The position numbers were made by a program, and so were the translations under genes. A DNA stretch of 64,000 bases from Paenibacillus arenosi (GTDB lineage Bacteria; Bacillota; Bacilli; Paenibacillales; Paenibacillaceae). The notes under the pieces are model-generated. The model saw only the letters and a list, made by a program, of their open reading frames with translations. It did not search any database and had not been told where the DNA came from. This document shows positions 8,522 through 17,208 of the stretch, piece by piece; position 1 is the first letter of the stretch; each line of letters opens with the position of its first letter. The stretch lies in NCBI RefSeq assembly GCF_014841135.1, contig NZ_JACYTN010000001.1:616378-680377 (forward strand). Reading direction: 5' to 3'.

Positions 8522-9051
8522 TACGATGATTCCTCCCACAGTAATTTCATCATATAATCGAACACGTTCTGCTGGTCCTCCTTGGTAACGGGACATAGTT
8601 GGAACATGGATGAGAACCACAATCCATCACATAAGGTACGGAGCACGACAGACTTTTGCTTAGATAAGCCTTCTTGTTCCCAAGCTTGCTGAAATCGCTC
8701 ATATTCTTCAGCCCACACATTCAACAGATCGGAATGGTTCGCAATGGCCGCTAACAGGCTTGAGTTCACGAGCAGAAAGTCGGGATCAGCGGACGCTTTC
8801 ATCGTTGCTTGTAAATAGGCTTGGCTATATGGCATGCCCGATTCCAGCTCCGACTCAATCATGTTGCGGAAGCAGGCGATAACATGGATGTTCAATCCTT
8901 TTATTAATTCGTCTTTGCTAGGAAAATGATACAGCAGCCCACCTTTGCTAACGCCAGCTTCAACTGCTACAGCGTCAAGTGTTAGTTGGTTAGCTCCTTT
9001 GGAGGCGATCACTTGAGAAGCTGCATTCAATATCTGTTCACGTTTGGACAT
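8521..9051 (-). CDS. TetR-family repressor of the SMR operon
   Basis: A 176-residue protein starting MSKREQILNAASQVIASKG. The N-terminal helix-turn-helix spans roughly residues 20-48 (TLDAVAVEAGVSKGGLLYHF), a very typical TetR DNA-binding motif, followed by a ligand-binding C-terminal domain. AAGGTGG lies upstream of the chosen start; an upstream in-frame ATG would cross the promoter. A palindrome suited to a TetR dimer lies 21 bases before the gene. First gene of the operon with the two SMR genes. Confidence 0.9.
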   Translation of the reverse strand: MSKREQILNAASQVIASKGANQLTLDAVAVEAGVSKGGLLYHFPSKDELIKGLNIHVIACFRNMIESELESGMPYSQAYLQATMKASADPDFLLVNSSLLAAIANHSDLLNVWAEEYERFQQAWEQEGLSKQKSVVLRTLCDGLWFSSMFQLCPVTKEDQQNVFDYMMKLLWEESS

Positions 9052-9071
9052 GTTTGCAACCACCTTACTAT

Positions 9072-9085
9072 ACCGTCTGGACGGT
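9072..9085. promoter_or_regulatory. Probable TetR operator
   Basis: Perfect palindrome ACCGTC-tg-GACGGT just upstream of the TetR start, in the position expected for an autorepression operator overlapping the promoter. Confidence 0.7.
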
Positions 9086-9239
9086 TTATTTATTATGATT
9101 ATAGCTGGTTTGGCGTGAAAATTCAACTTACATACGTTGCTAGTGATGTTCTGAATGTGATCATTAGTTACTTGGTGTTAGTTGCTATCTTAATAATAGT
9201 ATGATACTTTAGAGAAACAAGATGATAGGAGGGATCGAG

Positions 9240-9947
9240 ATGAAAATTGAAATTTGGTCGGACTATATGTGCCCATTTTGTTATATTGGGAAGAAACGAT
9301 TAGAAACAGCGCTGCAGCAATTTGAGCATCGAGATCAAGTGGAGCTAACGTATCGTAGTTTTGAGTTGGACCCACATGCACCCCGTGATTTGAATCAACG
9401 TGTTGTGGAAATGTTAGCGGCAAAATACGGTATGAGCTTAGAGCAAGCGAGTGCGATGCAAAATCAGGTTGCAGCGCAAGCTTTAACGGTCGGACTTACG
9501 TTTAACTTTGACACGATGATCCATACAAACACTCGTGATGCTCATCGACTTACTCGTTATGCTTCGGATAGAGGTAAAGGCGCTCAAATGACAGAACGAT
9601 TATTTTATGCGGCATTTACGGAGTCTCAACATGTAGGTGACCGTAACGTCTTAACGAATTTGGCGGTTGAAATTGGACTGGATCGAGCAGAAGTCATACA
9701 GCTGTGGGAATCAGATGCTTATGTACAAGAAGTGCTAGCAGAAGAGCAGCGTGCACAAGCGATGGATGTCCGCGGTGTTCCCTATTTCTTAGTGGATGGG
9801 AAGCTTGCGGTTTCTGGTGCACAATCAAGTGAGCGTTTTGCAGAGGCGTTACAATATGCGTGGCAGCATCGTGAGCAATCTAATGAAGTCTCATCTAACG
9901 AGGAATCTTCTGGTTCCGGCTGTATTGATGGAACTTGCACGATATAG
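9240..9947 (+). CDS. DsbA-family oxidoreductase, FrnE-like
   Basis: A 235-residue cytoplasmic protein starting MKIEIWSDYMCPFCYIGKKR; CPFC is the thioredoxin-fold redox motif and the following YIG is typical of FrnE/2-hydroxychromene-isomerase-like DsbA proteins. The cis-Pro region is DVRGVPYFLVDG. The tail (GSGCIDGTCTI) adds a Cys pair that could be a second redox or metal site. GGAGG stands eight bases before the ATG. Monocistronic, followed by a strong terminator. Probably a disulfide isomerase or polyketide-isomerase-like enzyme; true substrate unknown. Confidence 0.88.
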   Translation: MKIEIWSDYMCPFCYIGKKRLETALQQFEHRDQVELTYRSFELDPHAPRDLNQRVVEMLAAKYGMSLEQASAMQNQVAAQALTVGLTFNFDTMIHTNTRDAHRLTRYASDRGKGAQMTERLFYAAFTESQHVGDRNVLTNLAVEIGLDRAEVIQLWESDAYVQEVLAEEQRAQAMDVRGVPYFLVDGKLAVSGAQSSERFAEALQYAWQHREQSNEVSSNEESSGSGCIDGTCTI

Positions 9948-9958
9948 CGATTATAATA

Positions 9959-10004
9959 AAAAGTATCCTGTTACCGTTTTCGTGGGAGCAGGATACTTTT
10001 TGTG
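9959..10004 (+). terminator. Terminator of the DsbA-like gene
   Basis: Twelve-base perfect stem AAAAGTATCCTG / CAGGATACTTTT with an 18-base loop and trailing T. Confidence 0.85.
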
Positions 10005-10102
10005 TATACTGTGTATTTTGTGTTTGTGATGATTAGGTAGTAGGCAAATGTTGTCTTTCTGTGAGAAGCTAGGGATACGTACAGAGCAATAGGAGTAAGC
10101 AA

Positions 10103-10207
10103 ATGCGCCAATCAACAAATGTGCCTAGAGAAGTAGAGGCGCTGCTCTGTACATACCAGAAGAAGATATGTAATGCGCTATTTGATCAAATCTATGGCAT
10201 CTGTTGA
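10103..10207 (+). CDS. Possible 34-residue ORF
   Basis: Starts MRQSTNVPREVEALLCTYQK, with AGGAG nine bases before the ATG. It may be a real small gene or a fragment of a degraded one. The rest of the stretch from 10005 to 10503 has no other supportable gene. Low confidence. Confidence 0.22.
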   Translation: MRQSTNVPREVEALLCTYQKKICNALFDQIYGIC

Positions 10208-10503
10208 TATGGATCGATTGTCATCCAGACATTGGATTATAATCTCAATCGATTGTGACTCGGTGGGCTCGAGCTAAGCAAACGCAAGCTTTCCTCCGCT
10301 TGATGATCGCTCAAAGCTCCCAAACCTACTTATACAAGTGATCCATTTTGGAAGATAAACAACAGGATAGGTATACCTCGGATAGCTGAGAGTAATTTAA
10401 AAGTGCGGTATTTCCACGGTGTGAGTAGGCGAGGTAGTTACGAAGTTGCAGCTTGAACAGGTTATTGCAAGGTTGTGCGGCAGCGTAATTACTGTGTATC
10501 ACA

Positions 10504-10833
10504 TTATTTTGACGACTTACCACTGTTAGTTGTTTTTTTGTTAAAGGAAAATGTTAATAGCCAAATTACAATAATGACATAACCAATCGTAACGAAGATC
10601 GACCATAATTGTCCTTCACGCAATTGTTCAAACCAATATTCGAACTCATTTCCTTTTCGCCCGATACTGTTGATTAGCGACACAGCGGGTACTAACATGG
10701 TGATAGCCGCTACAACGATAGAGAAAAAAGTGTTTTTCTTACGGATAATACTAATGACGGTTGTTATGAGCGTGATAAATAAAAAACTGTAATAGACCAT
10801 CCACACCCAAGATGGCAATGTTTGCATATGCAT
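10504..10833 (-). CDS. Small membrane protein of unknown function
   Basis: A 109-residue protein with three predicted membrane spans (about residues 10-30, 36-57, 78-98) and a basic tail. Start supported by AAGGAGTAGGAG just upstream. No family recognised. Stands alone. Confidence 0.6.
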   Translation of the reverse strand: MHMQTLPSWVWMVYYSFLFITLITTVISIIRKKNTFFSIVVAAITMLVPAVSLINSIGRKGNEFEYWFEQLREGQLWSIFVTIGYVIIVIWLLTFSFNKKTTNSGKSSK

Positions 10834-11065
10834 TTCTTACTCCTACTCCTTTTTAGACATCATCAGCTAAAGATTGCTTCATTAGCTCGTGTCTTATTTG
10901 TGTAATCTAAAGCCTATTATAACTAACTTTTTCCATAACGGAAGCACATTTTTAAAAGTTAAGCTATTTTTATATAAAAGATGTAAGTTTTTTTGACATT
11001 TTTGCATAGATAGTAAACCGCTCATATGAAAAATCAAATAAAACCCTTGAGAAGGTGGTAGACAT

Positions 11066-11341
11066 ATGTCTGCAATCGTACATGTGTTGCACACGGGCAC
11101 AATTTATATGGATCGATCTATAACCTGAATGGTGAAAACAGACAAAGGTTGGGTGTTACTTGTATCTGATGTGGGATTTGGAAGAAAGGCTTGGGAGGAT
11201 GGTGTAATACCTGGGTTTGTTGCCAACAAGGAGCAAGCCAATACCTCTTTGCAATGGGTCCGTAACTTCGCCAAGCGAGAAGATTGCTGTGCGGTGCTTG
11301 CCAATCACGATCCCGACATACAGCCAGGAGTAGTCGGATAA
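11066..11341 (+). pseudogene. Remnant of an N-acyl-homoserine-lactonase-like metallo-beta-lactamase gene
   Basis: An ATG with GAAGGTGG before it opens MSAIVHVLHTGTIYMDRSIT and then a TGA. The frame continues at once with about 70 residues that look like the C-terminus of the same family (GVIPGFVANKEQANTSLQWV, ending ANHDPDIQPGVV). The HxHxDH metal site and about 190 of the usual 270-280 residues are missing. N- and C-terminal parts lie in the same frame, so a large internal deletion plus a stop codon explains it. Not functional as a lactonase. Confidence 0.65.
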
Positions 11342-11365
11342 TCTTCTAAATCTATCACATAAAAA

Positions 11366-11418
11366 AGCGAGCGTGCAGTTCTTGATCAATCTGTTCAAAC
11401 ATGCATGCTCGCTAATTT
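11366..11418. terminator. Bidirectional terminator
   Basis: AGCGAGC-TGCA pairs with TGCA-GCTCGCT (one mismatch) across a 24-base loop, flanked by A6 on one side and T5 on the other; serves the convergent YdjM-like gene and the lactonase remnant. Confidence 0.7.
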
Positions 11419-11441
11419 TTATAAGACTATTTGTATTAAGA

Positions 11442-12080
11442 TTATAAACGAATTGACTTCTTATACAACGGATAGAACCATTTTACTCCGCGTGGGGTTA
11501 ACGTATCAGCCACTAGGTGTGATACATATCCGAGCACAGACACGGCCATAATGCCTTCAACTTGAAGCTGCTGCTCTAATCCATAGCCTATCATCCCCCA
11601 GAAGATGACCGCCCAAATCGTATGCGTCAATCCTCGATGACTCAGCCACGGTGCCCAAGCTACAAAAAGTCCGAAGCCAATAAGCCAGTACATGTGGCTC
11701 TGCCAACCAATGAACATTAACACAGCTCCTATCAGGCTGACAATGGCGTTGCGAATAATCCCTTCTTTCGTGATGAAGCCAAGTAAGAAAATAATAAATG
11801 CGCCCATCGTCCATTCCATGTTTACATGCTCGTTTATCACGTATTGATAAGCAAGACCAGCAACGAGTACAGCACCAAGCCATACAATCGACTCCCGGAT
11901 CCAACGTGATAACTGCCCAATTCGTCTGCTTAATAGACTTGGCCCGTCTAGATCTGCACTTAGAGCCGAAAATGCTGATATTGCTACATATAAGCCTGCA
12001 CTCTTAAATGAGAATGGAAAATAAGCAGCAGCACCCATGCCGATCGTAACGCCAATTGCTAAATGGGTTGTTCCTTTCAT
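11442..12080 (-). CDS. YdjM-like membrane-bound metal-dependent hydrolase family protein
   Basis: A 212-residue polytopic protein. It opens MKGTTHLAIGVTIGMGAAAY with the conserved early THxAxG motif, has LSADLDGPSLLSRR, a central LSHRGLTHTIWAVIFWG and a late LVADTLTPRGVKWFYP: the His and Asp residues of the YdjM/DUF457 family in the usual order. LexA-regulated in E. coli but of unknown activity. AGGAGGAAGT lies directly before the ATG. Confidence 0.85.
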   Translation of the reverse strand: MKGTTHLAIGVTIGMGAAAYFPFSFKSAGLYVAISAFSALSADLDGPSLLSRRIGQLSRWIRESIVWLGAVLVAGLAYQYVINEHVNMEWTMGAFIIFLLGFITKEGIIRNAIVSLIGAVLMFIGWQSHMYWLIGFGLFVAWAPWLSHRGLTHTIWAVIFWGMIGYGLEQQLQVEGIMAVSVLGYVSHLVADTLTPRGVKWFYPLYKKSIRL

Positions 12081-12421
12081 ACTTCCTCCTAATATGTACT
12101 TACAATAGATTGATCAACAAATACAAACCAAACGTATGTTTGTATAAAGTATACATGTATTTATGATTGTAAACAATGGATGAGGTTGTAAATTGTGATT
12201 TTAAAGAGGGGGTAAACGGATAATATTCATGATGTACAGGGTGAAAGTACATTTTTAAACAGAAATTGTAACAGATTCGACAAAAGTATTGATCTTTTGT
12301 GTGAAAAAGGAAATAATAGGGGGGTGAAAGTGGGAAAATAAGATTACAAATCTGTGCTTTAATATGTTAAATTATATAGGTATGTGCCTAACAACTAGAA
12401 TATCTTTGAGGGGGATCATCC

Positions 12422-14041
12422 TTGGATTGGCAAGACATTATTTTTAAGTTTGTTGGTGGATTGGGCTTATTCCTATTCGGGATAAAGTACATGTCCGATG
12501 GATTGCAGAAGTCGGCAGGGGACAAGATGCGTGGGCTATTGGAGCGCTATACTTCGAACCCGGTGCTTGGATTGTTGGTCGGTGTTGGCGTTACCATCCT
12601 CATTCAGTCTTCATCAGGAACGACTGTAATGGCGATTGGACTAGTTAATGCGGGCCTAATGACGCTACGACAAGCAATAGGTGTAATCATTGGAGCGAAC
12701 ATTGGTACGACGATGACTGCGTTCATCGTGGGTATTAAGATTGATGCTTATGCACTGCCTATCATTGCAGTAGGTGCAATTTTCCTATTCTTCTTTAATA
12801 AGAAAAAGTTGCAGTACATAGGCCAAGTTATTTTTGGCTTCGGTACACTTTTCTTAGGCTTGTCATTAATGGGAGGCGGGGTGAAACCACTCGCTAAGCT
12901 TCCTGTCTTTACTGACTTTATGATTCAGCTTCAGGATCAACCAATTTTGGCACTATTAGTTGGTACTGTATTCACGGTTATCGTACAAAGTTCCAGTGCA
13001 ACGATTGGTATTTTACAAACAATCGCTGACGAAGGCATGATTAGTTTGATGGGTGCGCTTCCGATCTTGTTCGGTGACAACATCGGAACGACGATTACAG
13101 CAGTTCTTGCTTCCATTGGAGCGACTGTAGTTGCAAAACGTACTGCACTTGTGCATGTTATCTTTAACGTGCTAGGTTCAATCATTTTCATGCTATTACT
13201 TCCGTTGGTGCACAGCGCTGTACTGTGGCTTGGTGAAGGTGTAAACGTTCGTATGCAAATTGCTTATGCACACGGAATCTTTAACACAACAAACGCTTTG
13301 CTCTTCTTGCCATTCATTCCAGTTCTGGCATGGATTGTAACTAAGGTTATCCCAGGCGAAGCACAGGAAATTGAGTTCAAAGCAATCTACTTGGACGAAA
13401 GACTGTTGGCAACTCCAGCAGTGGCATTTGGACAAGCTCAACATGAAATTTTGCGCATGGGTCAGTTTGCACGTGAAACATTAAATGATGCTTCTACGTA
13501 CTTCTTCACCAAAGATGCAAAAGTCGGTGAACTTGCGATGCAGAAAGAAGCGTTAATTAATGAGCTTAACCGCAAAATTACAGACTACATGGTAAAAATT
13601 AATCAGCAAAATGGATTGTCTGAAGGCACATCTGAGAAAGCATCTGGTTGGTTCCAGTTGATAAATGATATTGAACGAATTGGTGATCATGCGGAAAATA
13701 TTGCTGAATTGTCCGAGTTTAGTATCAATAAAAAAGTCGACTTGTCCAGTGAAGCAAGCTCAGAGTTGAAAGAAATGACTACACTTGCAGATAAGACTGT
13801 GGAACGAGCTCTATTTGCCTTGGAGCACTCTGATGCTCAAGCAGCACAGCAAGTGTTGGATTATGAGCGTGAACTTGATCAAATGGAGAAGACATTCCGT
13901 AAAAATCATATTCAGCGTTTGAATCAAAATCAATGCTCAGGCAGCTCTGGAGCTGTGTATCTTGATATTCTCAGCAATCTTGAGCGTGTTGGAGACCATA
14001 GTAAAAATATTGCTCAATTCGTTATGCACGAAAAAGAGTAG
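12422..14041 (+). CDS. Na+/phosphate cotransporter family protein with PhoU-like tail
   Basis: A 539-residue protein starting with TTG (MDWQDIIFKFVGGLGLFLFG) after a GGGGG ribosome site eight bases upstream. The membrane half (about residues 1-305) carries the twin QSSS motifs of Na/Pi-II transporters (ILIQSSSGTT and VIVQSSSATIG) plus two GxNIGTTxTA motifs. The last 210 residues are a soluble PhoU-like helical domain (NDIERIGDHAENIAEL and SNLERVGDHSKNIAQF). Imports phosphate with sodium or regulates phosphate signalling. Single gene with its own terminator. Confidence 0.93.
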   Translation: MDWQDIIFKFVGGLGLFLFGIKYMSDGLQKSAGDKMRGLLERYTSNPVLGLLVGVGVTILIQSSSGTTVMAIGLVNAGLMTLRQAIGVIIGANIGTTMTAFIVGIKIDAYALPIIAVGAIFLFFFNKKKLQYIGQVIFGFGTLFLGLSLMGGGVKPLAKLPVFTDFMIQLQDQPILALLVGTVFTVIVQSSSATIGILQTIADEGMISLMGALPILFGDNIGTTITAVLASIGATVVAKRTALVHVIFNVLGSIIFMLLLPLVHSAVLWLGEGVNVRMQIAYAHGIFNTTNALLFLPFIPVLAWIVTKVIPGEAQEIEFKAIYLDERLLATPAVAFGQAQHEILRMGQFARETLNDASTYFFTKDAKVGELAMQKEALINELNRKITDYMVKINQQNGLSEGTSEKASGWFQLINDIERIGDHAENIAELSEFSINKKVDLSSEASSELKEMTTLADKTVERALFALEHSDAQAAQQVLDYERELDQMEKTFRKNHIQRLNQNQCSGSSGAVYLDILSNLERVGDHSKNIAQFVMHEKE

Positions 14042-14056
14042 TTGAAGAAATAAATG

Positions 14057-14100
14057 AAAAGCGTCGATCATTCTTGAAAAAGATTGATCGACGCTTTTTT
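14057..14100 (+). terminator. Terminator of the Na/Pi cotransporter gene
   Basis: AAAAGCGTCGATCA paired with TGATCGACGCTTTT plus extra T; a textbook intrinsic terminator. Confidence 0.92.
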
Positions 14101-14194
14101 CATTGTGCTTAAAAGAGATGAGACATGATTACAAGTTAACTAAAACAAACCGAAGTTATGGATATTCGTTTCTACTTTTGCGTAAGGTTCTGTA

Positions 14195-14500
14195 TTATTT
14201 CTTTTTAGCTCGTTGCTGAATCTCTTCGGTTACAACAAAGGCGAGTTCTTCGTTGCCGAATAGAGAAAGTACGGCAAGTACCGTATCATCGGGAATATCG
14301 CCCGCTTCTTCGCTAGATACGGTCAGTCCCATTGCTTGCTGGAGCAAAAGATTATCCTCTTGCTTCGGATAGGCTTTTTGATATAACGCCACAGGATCAA
14401 GCTTGTTATTAATGCACCATTGTGCAAAAACAAGAATCATCATGTTCTCTTCCTGTTGGTACGTACGGATAATTTGTTCTTCCATTTCTTTCGTGTTCAT
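14195..14500 (-). CDS. Conserved-looking hypothetical protein, 101 aa
   Basis: Acidic, mostly helical soluble protein starting MNTKEMEEQIIRTYQQEENM and ending in RAKKK. The ATG chosen has AGGAG eight bases before it. No domain recognised. It is divergent from the IF-3-like gene with 67 bases between the starts, so the two may share a control region. Confidence 0.6.
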   Translation of the reverse strand: MNTKEMEEQIIRTYQQEENMMILVFAQWCINNKLDPVALYQKAYPKQEDNLLLQQAMGLTVSSEEAGDIPDDTVLAVLSLFGNEELAFVVTEEIQQRAKKK

Positions 14501-14567
14501 TGATAAATCTCCTAACAATAAGGTAATATGGGTTCATTCATTATAACGAAGGAGCAGGTGGTATACA

Positions 14568-15044
14568 ATGATTATAAACAACAAGATTAAAGCCGCTGAA
14601 GTTCAATTGACAGGTATTGACGGAGAAGATCTTGGGATCGTACCTACTTCTGAGGCGCTTGCAATGGCCAAAAAACTGAAAGTTGACCTCGTTTGTACAT
14701 CGCTGATGAGCAGCCCGCCGCCATGTAAGTTAGTACGTGCTGGAGCGGTAAAGGAAGAGGTGCAGCAAGCTCGTAAACGTGAGCAGAAGGCAAAAGTGAA
14801 AGAGATTCGTTTAACTCCTCAAATTGAAGAGCATGATTATGAGACGAAGAAGCAGCAGGCAGAACGTATTTTACGTGCTGGAGATGCTGTTCTTCTCGTT
14901 GTTCGTATTTCGGGTAAGGAAGGCGAAAAGGCGAAAAAGTTGCTTGAAGAGCTACTTCGTGATTTGGCATCGGTGGGCGTGAAGCAATCGGGCATTCAAT
15001 TAAGTGGTAAACAAGCAGCTGTGCAGGTGAATCCAATCGCATGA
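14568..15044 (+). CDS. Translation initiation factor IF-3-like paralogue
   Basis: A 158-residue protein with IF-3 layout: MIINNKIKAAEVQLTG and DLGIVPTSEALAMAKKLKVD in the N-domain, an SPPPCKLV motif in place of the usual KPPVCRIMDYGK, a Lys/Arg-rich linker helix, then a C-domain. The linker lacks the standard YGKYKFEQ motif and the C-domain is diverged, and true infC would sit with rpmI-rplT. This therefore looks like a diverged paralogue of uncertain activity rather than the housekeeping factor. It overlaps the response regulator gene by four bases (ATGA), so it is co-translated with a two-component system, an unusual setting. Confidence 0.75.
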   Translation: MIINNKIKAAEVQLTGIDGEDLGIVPTSEALAMAKKLKVDLVCTSLMSSPPPCKLVRAGAVKEEVQQARKREQKAKVKEIRLTPQIEEHDYETKKQQAERILRAGDAVLLVVRISGKEGEKAKKLLEELLRDLASVGVKQSGIQLSGKQAAVQVNPIA

Positions 15045-15688
15045 ATGTGTTAGTTGCAGATGATGAATGCCAGATGGTGAAGTTAATCCAAGTATACTTT
15101 GAACAAGCAGGCTTTCAGGTCTATACGGCTAGCAATGGGAAAGAAGCACTTGAAGTTGTTGAGCAGCACGCTATTGATCTAGCAGTATTGGACTGGATGA
15201 TGCCAATTATGAGCGGCATTCAAGCGTGTAAAGAGATGAAGCGACGTGGTCAGCAAAAAGTTTTGATGTTAACAGCAAAAGGTGATCACGATGCAGAACT
15301 TCAAGCGCTTGAAGCGGGAGCAGATGATTACGTGAAAAAGCCATTTGATCCACGAGTACTGCTTATACGTGCGAAGAAGCTGCTGCAAATAGATGGACAA
15401 GCTCGAATTGGTGACTTAGTTATCGATATGGAAGGTCATAAAGTATGGAGAGCAGGCACAGATTTGAATGTAACAAAGAAAGAGTTTCATCTGCTGAAAT
15501 GTTTTATGCACAATCGAGGGCGTGTTCTTACTCGAGAGGTATTGCTGGATCAAGTGTGGGGGATTGATTATGTTGGAGAGGATCGGACTGTAGACACTCA
15601 TATTCGCAGGTTGAGAGAGAAGATCGGTGAAGAGTGGATCGTGACCCATAGAGGGCTCGGGTACAGTTTTGAGCATAACCATGAATAA
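15041..15688 (+). CDS. OmpR-family response regulator
   Basis: A 215-residue protein: receiver domain (residues 1-115) with acidic pair DD at 7-8, phospho-acceptor Asp51 in AVLDWMMP, Thr in LMLTAKG and Lys in VKKPFDP, then a winged-helix DNA-binding domain ending in THIRRLREKIG and THRGLGYSF. Start and IF-3-like stop overlap; its own stop overlaps the kinase start, so three genes form one tightly coupled operon. Regulates genes in response to the partner kinase; targets unknown. Confidence 0.93.
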   Translation: MNVLVADDECQMVKLIQVYFEQAGFQVYTASNGKEALEVVEQHAIDLAVLDWMMPIMSGIQACKEMKRRGQQKVLMLTAKGDHDAELQALEAGADDYVKKPFDPRVLLIRAKKLLQIDGQARIGDLVIDMEGHKVWRAGTDLNVTKKEFHLLKCFMHNRGRVLTREVLLDQVWGIDYVGEDRTVDTHIRRLREKIGEEWIVTHRGLGYSFEHNHE

Positions 15689-17066
15689 GATTGGACGCAA
15701 GTTGTTTCTAAATATTGCGTGTATAATCGCATTTGTTTATGTGCTGTCTTTTTTGGCGAATACGTATCTGCTTCCGTCTTATTTCTTACATGGAAAGAAG
15801 TCTAATATGGCGGAGATTATGCAGCAATTAGATACGATGTCTGCGAGCCGCTTGATGGCAGATGCAGAACGAATTTCTTACGAGCATGATGTCACGATTG
15901 TATACGCGCATCACTATGGGAATGTTGACGATATCAACGGAACACTGCGCGATAAGTTCAGCAGTCGTGGTATCGCTCTAAGTAAGTTCTGGATTACAGA
16001 AGAGAGTATTGATAAGCTGACGAGCGGTGCGCATGTGAATAAGTTGTACGATCAAGAAAAACTAAGGTCCAGAGTGCTCGTCTCATTCGTGATGAAAGAC
16101 AATATCGTCTTTGCCGTAGCGGATTCAATTGCGCATGCAGCAGAAACGATTCGTGTTGCGAATCAATTCCATACGTGGATTCTACTCGGTGCATTGGTCT
16201 TGACGCTAGTGCTCGTCGCCTTTTTTTCGCAGCGGTTGCTGGGTCCTCTAGATCAGTTAAAACATGCAACGAAAGATATCGCTAACTTAAATTTCCGTAA
16301 AGTAGAAATTAAAACCGGAGATGAAGTGGAGTCACTTGCACACAGCGTAAATGAAATGAGCGATAAGTTGAGGAAAGCTCATCAAGAGTTGGCGATTCGC
16401 AATCAAAATTTGCAAGGTTTCATTTCAGACGTGTCTCATGAACTGAAGACGCCTATTGCTTTGATCAAGGCTTACGCTGCTGGAATGAGAGATGGATATG
16501 ATGACGGCAGCTATTTGGAAGTGATCGAGAAGCAGGCGGATGATATGACGTCGATGGTCGAAACACTTTTGGAATTGTCCAGACTGCAGGTAGAAGCCTA
16601 TACAGTTGCTCCATTTGATATGAGGGAGCTTGTTGCTCAGGTCATTGATTCATACAAATTTACCCTTCGACAGCAGGGGCTAGAGCTGACGATGCATGAT
16701 GATAAGGACAAGGACTTTGTAGTCTTTGCAGATAGAGCGAAGATGTTGACAGTGTGGAGTAATTTGATCCGCAATGCGATCAGTTACACAACCAATCAAC
16801 GTATAGATATCGCGCTGTTGCGACAGGGTAGCTTGATTCACTGCTCCATTAAAAATGGAGTGGACTCTTTAGACGCAAATCAGTTGGATTTCCTTTGGGA
16901 ACCCTTTTATGTGGTAGAACAATCGCGTAACAAACAATTAAGCGGAACTGGATTAGGATTATCTATTGTCAAAACCATTTTGTTGAAGCATCAATCTGAA
17001 TTTGGTGTTAGAACAGCGAACAATGAGATTGAGTTTTATTTTTATGTTGAGGGCTATAACAAGTGA
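15681..17066 (+). CDS. Sensor histidine kinase paired with the response regulator
   Basis: A 461-residue protein from the ATG at 15681 (overlapping the regulator stop; a TTG 12 bases upstream is also possible). Membrane span at about residues 9-31, an extracytoplasmic sensor region of about 130 residues, a second span near 165-187, a HAMP linker, then HisKA with phospho-acceptor His253 in SDVSHELKTPIALIK and an ATPase domain with NLIRNAISYT (N box) and GTGLGLSIVK (G2 box). The signal is unknown. Confidence 0.93.
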   Translation: MNKIGRKLFLNIACIIAFVYVLSFLANTYLLPSYFLHGKKSNMAEIMQQLDTMSASRLMADAERISYEHDVTIVYAHHYGNVDDINGTLRDKFSSRGIALSKFWITEESIDKLTSGAHVNKLYDQEKLRSRVLVSFVMKDNIVFAVADSIAHAAETIRVANQFHTWILLGALVLTLVLVAFFSQRLLGPLDQLKHATKDIANLNFRKVEIKTGDEVESLAHSVNEMSDKLRKAHQELAIRNQNLQGFISDVSHELKTPIALIKAYAAGMRDGYDDGSYLEVIEKQADDMTSMVETLLELSRLQVEAYTVAPFDMRELVAQVIDSYKFTLRQQGLELTMHDDKDKDFVVFADRAKMLTVWSNLIRNAISYTTNQRIDIALLRQGSLIHCSIKNGVDSLDANQLDFLWEPFYVVEQSRNKQLSGTGLGLSIVKTILLKHQSEFGVRTANNEIEFYFYVEGYNK

Positions 17067-17132
17067 GTCTATAAGCTAGAACGAACACAGAACACAGAAC
17101 CTAAAAGATTAATTGAATATGATGTACAAGAT

Positions 17133-17158
17133 AAGGCGGCTTAAGGGCTGCCTTTTTG
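17133..17158 (+). terminator. Terminator of the IF-3-like/two-component operon
   Basis: AAGGC-g-GC / GC-t-GCCTT hairpin followed by TTT. Confidence 0.65.
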
Positions 17159-17208
17159 GCATGCTGCTGTTTGGTTCATATGTCATATTGGTGTAACAAA
17201 GGGAGCGT

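Noticed and set aside
11125..11341. Independent 70-aa gene
   Set aside because: Better explained as the C-terminal remnant of the deleted lactonase-like gene whose N-terminus is directly upstream in the same frame.
14568..15044. Housekeeping infC
   Set aside because: Motifs are diverged and rpmI/rplT are absent; treated as a paralogue.
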